Of a stretch of DNA of 37,925 nucleotides, positions 8,153 through 14,957 are shown piece by piece. This DNA comes from Deltaproteobacteria bacterium (lineage in GTDB: Bacteria > Desulfobacterota > Desulfarculia > Adiutricales > Adiutricaceae): positions 1 through 37,925 of the forward strand of contig JAISMF010000073.1 in assembly GCA_031276865.1 (NCBI GenBank), written 5' to 3'. A program made the position numbers and the translations under genes. Below the pieces are notes generated by a model that saw only the letters and a program-made list of their open reading frames with translations, was not told where the DNA came from and did no database searches. Position 1 is the stretch's first letter; the number at the start of each line of letters is the position of its first letter.

Positions 8153-8944
8153 CTAGGGGGCCGAGGGCGATGGCGTCGGGTCGTGGTAGTAGATGCCGCG
8201 GCGCGGCTCCTCCCTTTTCAGCCAGAGCTCGTCCGGATCCGCCGCCCGGTCGTAGGGCTTCTCGAAGACCTCGCCGTTCCAGACCAGGGGGAGGAGCTTG
8301 AAGTGGGTGATGAAGGAGGCGCACGATGAGCCGCTGATGCTGGTCAAAGTCAGTATGTCCAAGGCGACCGGATCCTCCACCGAGGCGTGGCAGGTGAGGC
8401 AGCGGCGGAAACGCCGGTTGATGAGCTCCAGATCCTTGCGGGCGTAGTAGTCCTCCATGGTGTCCCGGGTGGTGAAGTCCAGGACTCCCACGGGGGGGAG
8501 GAGGTCGTCCGTTTCCGTCCGCACCAGATCCTGGCCCGTTCCGGTCCGAAAAAAAGTGAGGTCGAAGGGGGGCCCGCCCTCGGAGCGCTCGTCGGCCGTG
8601 GCCGGACCCGAGGTCTGGAGGCCGCGGCAGACGGCCAATACGCTCGATCCGCCTTCGCCCCGGAAGAGTTTGAAGACCGCGGGTATGTGGTGCACGCCGA
8701 AAAGGGTCAAAACCTCCGGAACCCGGCTCTCCACCCAGAAGCCGTCCCGGGTGGGGGCGGCGTAGCCCAGGGCCTGGCCCCTTCTGTCCCAGAGCTCCTC
8801 GCGCTGGGACGGGGAAAGTCCGTTGGCCTCGGAGTCGGGCAGCTTGAAAAAGAGCTCCCGGGCGTCCGTCTGGGCGCCCAGTTCCGCCGCGAAAAGGAGC
8901 GCCGCGAAGAGGATCGGGGCGAGGCTGGAAAAAAGGCGTCTCAT
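8153..8944 (-). CDS. Exported protein with a single CxxCH motif, unknown
   Basis: A 263-residue protein with a clear Sec signal peptide (basic start, hydrophobic core, cleavage near ELGAQ at about residue 25). It has no strong similarity that I recognise. One CLTCH motif sits near residue 183, the pattern for covalent haem c attachment. Two further cysteines occur nearby (ISGSSCAS and AVCRG). If haem is bound, this would be a periplasmic monohaem protein; a structural disulphide or metal site is an alternative. It is the first gene of a minus-strand unit with the Crp/Fnr regulator 39 bp downstream, which suggests redox-linked regulation. Confidence 0.72.
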   Translation of the reverse strand: MRRLFSSLAPILFAALLFAAELGAQTDARELFFKLPDSEANGLSPSQREELWDRRGQALGYAAPTRDGFWVESRVPEVLTLFGVHHIPAVFKLFRGEGGSSVLAVCRGLQTSGPATADERSEGGPPFDLTFFRTGTGQDLVRTETDDLLPPVGVLDFTTRDTMEDYYARKDLELINRRFRRCLTCHASVEDPVALDILTLTSISGSSCASFITHFKLLPLVWNGEVFEKPYDRAADPDELWLKREEPRRGIYYHDPTPSPSAP

Positions 8945-9031
8945 AGGGGGTTCAAGTTGGGGGGAGGCTTTTTTCCGGACCCGGCGGGACTTTTACCTCT
9001 CCGGCCGGGTCGATTCCTTCCGGCGGGCCTT

Positions 9032-10063
9032 TCAGCCTCCCTTTTTCCTGGCCAAAAGAAGGATCCGGCTGCCCCAGAGCTTGTCGTGGATGAGCTCGGG
9101 GGTGATGAGGGGCCAGAATTCGCCGGCGTTTCCGAGATAGGGATCCTGGAAGTCGAGGAAGTTGTTGATGGTCCCGAGCTCGGTCAGGATGGTCTCCAAT
9201 TCCACGATCTCGAAGTCCAGATCGTTTAAAAGCAAAGTCAGGGACTCCACGTTGAAGTGGTTTAGATGCGAGTGCCCCCCGAAGGTGTTGCTCTTCTCGT
9301 GGAGGATCCGCGTGACCAGGGAGCCGGCGTTGGGCACCACGATGAGGAGGAGGCCGCTGTCCTTGAGGATCCTCCTGGTCTTTTGGAGGATGATTCTGGG
9401 ATCGGTCAGGTGCTCCAAAACCTCCCACAAGGTGATCAAGTTAAACGAGCTTCCCTCCAGATCGCTGAGCTCCAACGGCTTCACTATGACTTGGATGCCC
9501 TCCCGCTCCAGATAGTCCGCGGTCTCCAAGTTGAGTTCCAGGGCGGTCGCGTCCCAGCCGCCCTCCCGGGCCTTCAAGACGAAGTCCCCGGTTCCGGCCC
9601 CTATGTCCAAAAGGGCGCCCGGGGCCTCGTCTTCTTTAAGGAGGCTCTGGGCCAGATCGAGGCCGTATTGGTACTTCAAGGCGTCCATGTCCGACTGGGG
9701 GCTGGAGTGGAGGACCGAGAGCCAGGCCGTCTCCTCGCGCCAGTAGCGGATTAGGATGTCCTCGCGCAAGATGAGGGAGACGTAGATGAGCCCGCAGCGG
9801 GGGCAGCGCACGTGGCGGAAGCCGTCCTTGATGAAAAGCCCCGGCCCCGGGGCCTCGCCGCAGACCGGGCAGTTGCGGGAGCGCACGAGATCGGATCCGA
9901 TGAGCCCCGTCTCCCTGTCGATTAGATCCTTGAAAGGCTGGAGAACCCGGGCGGCGCGGCCCGTGTCCGCGTTGAACTTGGAGGTTCCGTACACCAGGGA
10001 GCCGTCGAAGGAGTTTTTGCGCTCGAGGCGCGTCTTCTTGTCTCTCAGCCAGTCAGCTTTCAT
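9032..10063 (-). CDS. Class I SAM-dependent methyltransferase with N-terminal zinc ribbon
   Basis: A 343-residue protein. Residues 65-90 form a zinc-ribbon-like pair, CPVC and CPRC (C65, C68, C87, C90). The methyltransferase fold begins with the SAM-binding motif LLDIGAGTGDF (about 151-161). It continues with an acidic residue after the second strand (ALELN) and LWEVLEHLTDP, typical of Methyltransf_23/UbiG-like enzymes. Proteins with this arrangement often modify sugars or small molecules in surface-polysaccharide or secondary pathways; the substrate cannot be deduced. It lies 87 bp upstream of the exported CxxCH gene on the same strand. Confidence 0.85.
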   Translation of the reverse strand: MKADWLRDKKTRLERKNSFDGSLVYGTSKFNADTGRAARVLQPFKDLIDRETGLIGSDLVRSRNCPVCGEAPGPGLFIKDGFRHVRCPRCGLIYVSLILREDILIRYWREETAWLSVLHSSPQSDMDALKYQYGLDLAQSLLKEDEAPGALLDIGAGTGDFVLKAREGGWDATALELNLETADYLEREGIQVIVKPLELSDLEGSSFNLITLWEVLEHLTDPRIILQKTRRILKDSGLLLIVVPNAGSLVTRILHEKSNTFGGHSHLNHFNVESLTLLLNDLDFEIVELETILTELGTINNFLDFQDPYLGNAGEFWPLITPELIHDKLWGSRILLLARKKGG

Positions 10064-10599
10064 AAAAACGGGGACTCCCTAAGGTCTCCGCCGCCGAAGC
10101 GTTCCGGCGGGAAAAAGGGAGGGGGCGGGTCGGAAGCCCGGGTTTTCGAGGGGGGGACGGGAAAAAATTCAAATAAGGGGGCGCCGGAACCTCCCGCCCT
10201 CCGTTCTCCCCCTGAAACCGGCGTTTAAGGAAATCCCCCAAGCTTTTCGGGGGAGGATGGAAGGGGCGGAATCGGAATCGGAGAGCGCGCCCTTTCAGTG
10301 TACCACAAAGGGGGCCCCCCCCGCCAGAGGCGGGGAGGGCCGCCTTTCGGGGGCGTCCGCGGGCGGCCGGCGGGAATCCTTCCCCGGGGGGGCTCCGGCG
10401 GCGGAAAATTTCCAAGATGGCGAAGACGATTCGAGGTTGGGGACGGAGGCGGGGGCGAGGCGGGAGGAGAGGGGAAGGAGGCCAAAAACGGGCCGGGGCG
10501 GCGAAACGCGGGCGGGCCGCGGGTTTCGGGGAATGGCGCGAGATCCCCTTCTGGATGTTGGAGGGCGGGGCTCCGGACGCCGGATCCCCGCCGTAGGGG
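10064..10599. other. GC-rich gene-free stretch
   Basis: Open frames on both strands are low-complexity, rich in Pro, Arg and Gly, and typical of non-coding GC-rich sequence. No supported gene, and no clear terminator with a T tract. Confidence 0.5.
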
Positions 10600-11577
10600 T
10601 CAGCTGGGGCTTATGGTGCGGATTTTGGCCCAGATCTCGGCCAGGTAGCGGTAGGTCTGGCCGTTGTCCGGAGATTCGGAGACGTAGACCTGGAAGGCGT
10701 CGGACGTCATGTTGGTGAAGACCCAGTACTCCTGGTTTCCCTGGGCGTTTAGAAAGGTCTCGTAGATGGAGCCGTCCTGGTTGCGGCCGGCCCGGAAGGG
10801 GAGGATCCGTCCCGGAAAGACCCGGGCGCCCTCCCAGACGCCATCCTTGCCGTTGTAGGTCCGCAAAGTGGTCACGCGCACGATGTTTTTGGCGTCCTGC
10901 TTTTCCCAGAGGTAGGGGATGTTTAAAACATCCTCCAGGGCCTCGCCCGAGTTCACCCAGGAGAATATCCACTCCCCCGTGGTTATGTTCTCGGCCGCGC
11001 CCTGGCGGGTTATCCAGGCGACGTCCCATTCGCCCGGAAGGGAGCGGTACCAGTTGTTTCCCGGGTTTATGTTTTTGGAGGGGGCCTCGGTCATGAGGGT
11101 GTCGGCGAAGTAGGCGCGCTTGTCCGTGCGGACCTCCCTTTGCTCCTTATTTAGATTCTCATCCGCGTACTGGCCCTGGCCCCGGGGCCGGCTCTTCTTC
11201 TGGTTCTTCCAGGAGGCGTAGCCCTGTTTCACGCTCGCCTGGTCTTCCAGCTTGTCGTCGCTCTCCCACATCTTCTCCCGGGGTTCGGCGCAGCTGTGGA
11301 GGCCGATCATGATTTTGTCGGCGAGCTGTCCGATGTTATCGAGGCCGATGTCGTCGTTTTGGTAGATCCAGACGGAGACGGGCAGGAGGATGACGCAGAT
11401 CACGGTGAGGGTTTTGAAGCCCCGCCTCTTCCAGATGGGCGTCTTCTCCTCGGGCCTTTCGCCGGTGCGCATGTCGGCCTTGCAGAAGGGGCAGACGGTC
11501 GCGGGCAGTTTGACCATTTTGCCGCAGGCCGGGCAGCGCAGGGAGGCTCCGGCTTGGTCGGCGGGGGAGTCAGCCAA
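10600..11577 (-). CDS. Zinc-ribbon, single-pass membrane protein, unknown
   Basis: A 325-residue protein. The N-terminal zinc ribbon has CPAC (residues 15-18) and CPFC (29-32). A basic stretch and one membrane helix follow (about 54-70), then a large hydrophilic domain to the end. By the positive-inside rule the zinc ribbon would be cytoplasmic and the large domain periplasmic. The start is TTG at 11577 with GAGGT about 6 nt upstream; no ATG gives the zinc ribbon. The C-terminal domain is rich in tryptophan and aromatics (GEWDVAW, GEWIFSW, NQEYWVF), suggesting a beta-rich fold, but I do not recognise it. Confidence 0.75.
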   Translation of the reverse strand: MADSPADQAGASLRCPACGKMVKLPATVCPFCKADMRTGERPEEKTPIWKRRGFKTLTVICVILLPVSVWIYQNDDIGLDNIGQLADKIMIGLHSCAEPREKMWESDDKLEDQASVKQGYASWKNQKKSRPRGQGQYADENLNKEQREVRTDKRAYFADTLMTEAPSKNINPGNNWYRSLPGEWDVAWITRQGAAENITTGEWIFSWVNSGEALEDVLNIPYLWEKQDAKNIVRVTTLRTYNGKDGVWEGARVFPGRILPFRAGRNQDGSIYETFLNAQGNQEYWVFTNMTSDAFQVYVSESPDNGQTYRYLAEIWAKIRTISPS

Positions 11578-12094
11578 AGTTGACCTCGGGTCTTTCTACC
11601 GGGCGGAGATTGCGTTTCCGCGCCGAAAACCGCGTCCCCGGGCGGCGGCCGCCGGGAAAAGCGGGGAGGATGGAAAGGGGCGAAGGTTGTTTTTTTCCGC
11701 GGTTTTCTCGTTTCCGGGTCGTCCGTCAACAAAATTCGTCCACCTTCGGGGGTCGGGTTTGAAAAAATTTAACAGCATCTTCCCTGGATTTCAAGGGCTT
11801 TTTTTCCGGTCTCTACCTCTTCGCTTTTACGCAGCTTTACGCAACTAAAGCTCCCCGCGAAAGCCCGACGCGGTCTTTCCTTCCGTCTTTCCGAAGGGCC
11901 GCCTTAGGAAAGGGCCGTCCGGAACCCACGGCGGGGAGGATTGTCCGCGGCCCCGCCTCGCGCCTGGGAGCGGGGGAAATTCGCCTAGCGTTTTTTAGCT
12001 AATTAAAATATAATAGACTGAAAAATATAAAAATTAATGTATATAATTAAGTATATATTATTTATTTAACAACAACAACTTAGTATTCGTTGAC
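11578..12094. other. Gene-free stretch turning from GC-rich to AT-rich
   Basis: GC-rich and featureless up to about 11990, then an AT-rich block (about 11998-12070) that leads into the mobile-element remnant. No gene is supported. Confidence 0.45.
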
Positions 12095-12215
12095 ATTATC
12101 CACAGTAGAAATTCCCCTCTTTTCCACGGTGGAAATTTCCTAAACACAAACGAAAAATTAAAATTAGAATTTAATGTTTATCTTAAACGGCGGCGAACAT
12201 CGAGAAACGCGCGCC

Positions 12216-12310
12216 ATTATCACTCCGGCGGTTATAATGTTGGAAACAGCCACTTGTAAGGACAGGGTTTCCGACCGACGTTATTCTAGCTCTTATCCGC
12301 CGGGGCGATA
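12216..12310. repeat. Inverted-repeat element family 2, copy 1
   Basis: About 95 bp, from ATTATCACTCCGGCGG (12216-12231) to CCGCCGGGGCGAT (12298-12310). It shares both ends and an internal TTGGAAACA with copy 2. It sits inside the deleted insertion sequence, precisely where the transposase similarity ends, so it probably inserted into that element. Confidence 0.65.
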
Positions 12311-12311
12311 T

Positions 12312-12500
12312 CTCCAGTTCGCTCGCGCGGGGTTCGTTGGGCAGCCCGCGGTTGGACGGCCGCCCCCCTCGCTTGTGAACCAGATCCTCCGCGGATCCCT
12401 CCCGGTAGGTCTTGACCAGATTCCCGACCTGCCGAGGATAGATGCCCATGATGTTCGCCGCCCGCTGCCGGGTTATGACCTTGTTGGCCGTCTGTGCCAT
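12312..12500 (-). pseudogene. ISNCY-family transposase, N-terminal helix-turn-helix fragment
   Basis: About 63 codons from ATG at 12500. The pattern is TRQRAANIMGIYPRQVGNLVK, then YREGSAEDLVHKRGGRPSN, then RGLPNE. This is the N-terminal HTH and following 'GRPSNR-LP' segment of ISNCY transposases, which are normally several hundred residues long. Similarity stops at the right terminus of family 2 repeat copy 1 (about 12310); the open frame runs on into the repeat to 12183 but is no longer transposase-like. The catalytic domain is gone. Confidence 0.7.
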
Positions 12501-12524
12501 GATGCCGGCCCGGTCGCGGTCCTT

Positions 12525-12593
12525 CGGCTGACGGCTCTTGTCGGGGCTGTCAGGCGCGCGACAGCCCCGACCGTCTGCTGTCTTTTGTCAGCC
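12525..12593. other. Strong hairpin upstream of the transposase fragment
   Basis: GTCGGGGCTGTC (12540-12551) pairs perfectly with GACAGCCCCGAC (12560-12571) around an 8-nt loop. Outer bases GGCTGAC and GTCAGCC (12587-12593) extend the symmetry. It lies between the right end and the transposase start of the deleted insertion sequence, so it may be a 5' regulatory hairpin of that element. Confidence 0.55.
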
Positions 12594-12808
12594 ATAATAA
12601 CATCCTGATTTTAGGGGATGATTTTCCCGAATAGGCAGGAGGTGATATGGGAAATTTCTACTGCGCGCTTATGAGAAAAAGGCAATTTCTACTGTGGTCT
12701 TGCGACTAATTGATTATGAAATTTACCTCGTTTATCCTTATGTAACCTATCTTTCAAATATGGCATAATTATTGACGAGCTACACCTCTTTTAAAAAAAT
12801 GGGGGGGG

Positions 12809-12866
12809 GGAAATTTCTATTGCGCTCTCGTTGTCGCTGATAGGAAATTTCTATTGTGCTCTTGCG
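12809..12866 (+). repeat. Extra pair of insertion-sequence end motifs
   Basis: Two direct copies of GGAAATTTCTATTG(C/T)GCTCT (starting about 12809 and 12843) are the same motif as at the ends of the element at 12100-12697, with similar spacing. This looks like the end of a second, otherwise lost, copy of that element. A run of ten G residues precedes the first motif. Confidence 0.5.
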
Positions 12867-12899
12867 CGGCAACATCCGAAGTTATTTTTATAGCGCTTT

Positions 12900-12990
12900 A
12901 TTACCCCGGCGGTTAAATATTGGAAACAAATCCATTAATTCAAGGGAACTATTTCATTTTACCGTTATATCTTTTATCCGCCGGGGTAAT
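12900..12990. repeat. Inverted-repeat element family 2, copy 2
   Basis: A 91-bp element with perfect 13-bp terminal inverted repeats: ATTACCCCGGCGG (12900-12912) and CCGCCGGGGTAAT (12978-12990). This is the best-preserved member of the family and defines its ends. It has no coding capacity of its own, though an open frame passes through it. Confidence 0.75.
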
Positions 12991-13198
12991 AGCATTTAAT
13001 CAACTTGAGAAAACATTGCCTGCGTTTTTCACCAGACAAGAAGCTTCACGCCTCGCTGGCGGAATCTTCACAGCGGAAAGCCCACGTAATTTAGACTGTA
13101 GCAACAAGGGTCCGGAACGCGAATTCGGAGTTGGCGAGAAAATATCTTACGAGAAAGGCGATTTATTCAGTGGCTTAAGAAGCGCCAAAACAGAATAA
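12920..13198 (+). CDS. Possible AlpA/excisionase-like HTH protein, N-terminus supplied by a repeat
   Basis: A 92-residue frame. Residues from about 37 onward (FTRQEASRLAGG ... SPRNLD ... KGPEREFGVGEKISYEKGDL) follow the HTH_17/AlpA pattern: TRxEAAxxLG, S-xRTL, GP, VGxxxxYxxxDLxxWL. That fold belongs to phage/plasmid excisionases and small regulators. The usual W after the DL is missing and the hinge is longer than normal, so the protein is divergent or decaying. The first ~24 residues are encoded by family 2 repeat copy 2, so the original start may be lost or replaced. A real product is uncertain. Confidence 0.42.
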   Translation: METNPLIQGNYFILPLYLLSAGVIAFNQLEKTLPAFFTRQEASRLAGGIFTAESPRNLDCSNKGPEREFGVGEKISYEKGDLFSGLRSAKTE

Positions 13199-13382
13199 CC
13201 TTTGATCATTTCAAAAGAAAACCATATAATTAACCTGATAATGTCTCTTTCAACATTAATCATTTTGCGTAACAGTTGTCTGCCCTGACGGATAGTTTAT
13301 TTTCACATCTTATACCATTTTTTCATTCAATTAACAAGAGCTATTTTTTTAAACAAAATTGCGCGCCTATGCGTAAAAAAAC

Positions 13383-13796
13383 CGTCTACAAAATCATTGT
13401 AGTCGGTTTTGGCGTATCCGCGAAGTTTCTGATAAATGTGCAAACGCAAGAGATGTTGTTAGAATATATGGAAATAAAGACGCGGTTGAAAAAGCTTTTC
13501 ATATTATGAAAAGCGAATTGAGCAGTAAAAGTACTACTCAAACGCGTAGTATTGAACGAATTGAAGGTCACATGTTTTTAAAATTTGTCGGTCTCATTTT
13601 GAGATTAGCAATTCATAAAGTTAAGGATGAAAAAATAATTTATCCAAATATAAGTATTGATGAAATGCTAGTGGATCTCGATGTCATACAAAAATACTTT
13701 TATCCCAATACTGAAGCGCGTTATAGCGTAATCACGAAAAAACAATATGAATTATATAAATTATTTGAAGTTTACCCGCCGGATATGAAAAAATAA
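13383..13796 (+). pseudogene. IS1634-family (IS4-like) transposase, C-terminal fragment
   Basis: In one frame from about 13383 the sequence reads SDKCANARDVVRIYGNKDAVEKAFHIMKSEL, followed by IEGHMFLKFVGLILR, DEMLVDLDVI and ITKKQYELYKLFEV to a stop at 13794-13796. This is the C-terminal end of IS1634-type DDE transposases: the Y..KD.VEKAF segment with the catalytic Glu, then GxxFxxFxxLILR. The first catalytic aspartates and any start codon are missing, so it is a 5'-truncated remnant of a protein normally above 500 residues. The usual small ORF call beginning at 13506 covers only its last 96 codons. Confidence 0.75.
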
Positions 13797-13994
13797 TCAT
13801 AAAGGCTTTACAAAACACCGAAAAAATTTTTAAAATTTGTTTTGTGATTTTTATAATCATAGGTATAAAGGGGATTTTAGGTTGTAATAGTTCAAGGGCT
13901 GGAATTATAGAGTTTTTATTTAAAGCGTGTTTTCTTGATTCAACATTCGTTCGCTAAAAACTGGTATTTTTGATCTTGGAACATATTCCTTAGT
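13797..13994. other. AT-rich tail behind the transposase fragment
   Basis: Weak dyad symmetry (ACAAAAC and GTTTTGT, about 13809-13845) just after the stop; otherwise featureless. Confidence 0.35.
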
Positions 13995-14137
13995 TTGATG
14001 CGACTGCAAAAAGTCCGGCTATGAAAATTTGTTAGATGTGGCATACAAAATATATGATAAATATTAATACTCTATGGACATAAAGCGTATAGTTTTATAA
14101 TTTCAAAACAGCAGGGGTTTTTCCGCAGTCGGATCAG
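13995..14137 (+). repeat. Inverted-repeat element family 1, copy D
   Basis: The left arm TTGATGCGACTGCAAAAAGTCC and right arm GGGGTTTTTCCGCAGTCGGATCA are inverted repeats. The interior is AT-rich and matches copy A read on the other strand, over most of its length. Confidence 0.75.
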
Positions 14138-14957
14138 GTTTTATAAAAATAAAGTAATCCAGAAACGAAGAGAGCGGGGATTTTTAAAAACGGAAAAAAT
14201 TAAAACGCCGCGAGCTTAAAAACCGGGGACTTTTTAGGATAAGGGGAATCAAGGGAGGCGTCCAAACAAGACCTGTCGGGCGGGGTTTTTTCCCTATTCT
14301 CCGCTTAGGGATCCCGCGAACCGTCCTGACGCTTGGGCCTTTTCGGGAAAAACAACCGCGGCGGGCGAGAGCGCGGAAAAAAATTTCCCGGATGAAACCC
14401 GCGGGCGCTTCCGGCTGGATTTGACGGCGGAATCTATGGGCGAACTAATTATTGTTAAATATTACATCTTCGACCTTATAATACTATTTTAAGTTAAATA
14501 AAGGTCAACGGGCGCCCTTTTCCCGGCCCTTGCCAGCCGGATACACCCGAATTTCAAGGATTTCCCGCCGGCGGAAGCCTCTTTCTTCCGGCCCGACCTT
14601 TCGCCAAGAAAAGCGCGGGCCGCCTCTTTCGGGCTTAAGGCGCGCCCGGGGAGGGGCCTCCGAACGGTTCAAGACGAGAGAGAAATTTAGGGGGGAATTC
14701 GTGGACGAAGGCGCCGCTTTCCCCCCTATGACGGCGAAAATCATCCGCTTTTTTTCCCCGCCGGCCGTCCCGGCCGGAGGGCTTTTCGGGAAATCCGAGG
14801 CCGATCCGGATTTCGGCGTTTCAATTGCGGACGCTCAAACGGAACTTGGGAAAAAATGTGTTAGAGTGGTGTAGAGGCCTTGGAATCCCCCGGGGGTTCC
14901 GGGCGCCCTCCCGCCCCGGGGGGGGCGGATCATTTTCGGAGATTGGGTTTTTTAGGT
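14138..14957. other. Long leader region upstream of the 40-residue-repeat protein
   Basis: GC-rich at both ends with an AT-rich centre (about 14440-14510) that holds a promoter-like sequence. Frames on either strand (for example 14530-14874) are Arg/Pro-rich, have no ribosome-binding site and look non-coding. Confidence 0.45.
14453..14482 (+). promoter_or_regulatory. Possible sigma-70 promoter
   Basis: TTGTTA (14453-14458), an 18-nt spacer and a consensus TATAAT (14477-14482). It lies about 475 bp upstream of the 40-residue-repeat protein gene. Because the local sequence is AT-rich, chance is a real possibility. Confidence 0.4.

Larger units (their letters stand above)
12100..12697 (-). mobile_element. 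Internally deleted insertion sequence (ISNCY-like) with perfect 14-bp terminal repeats
   Basis: The ends are CCACAGTAGAAATT (12100-12113) and its exact reverse complement AATTTCTACTGTGG (12684-12697). A second inward copy of the motif lies at each end: CCACGGTGGAAATTTCC at 12124-12140 and GGAAATTTCTACTGCG at about 12650-12665. Iterated end motifs look like transposase-binding sites. Inside lies a transposase N-terminal fragment reading from the right end, interrupted by family 2 repeat copy 1. At about 600 bp it is far too short to be active. Confidence 0.65.

Noticed and set aside
13276-13509. A 77-codon frame upstream of the IS1634 transposase fragment as a separate gene
   Set aside because: It overlaps the transposase remnant in another phase, has no ribosome-binding site and no protein-like features. 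The transposase frame explains the second half.
14530-14874. A 114-codon plus-strand frame before the repeat-protein gene
   Set aside because: Arg/Gly/Pro-rich composition, no ribosome-binding site, and an equally open frame on the other strand. It looks like non-coding GC-rich sequence.
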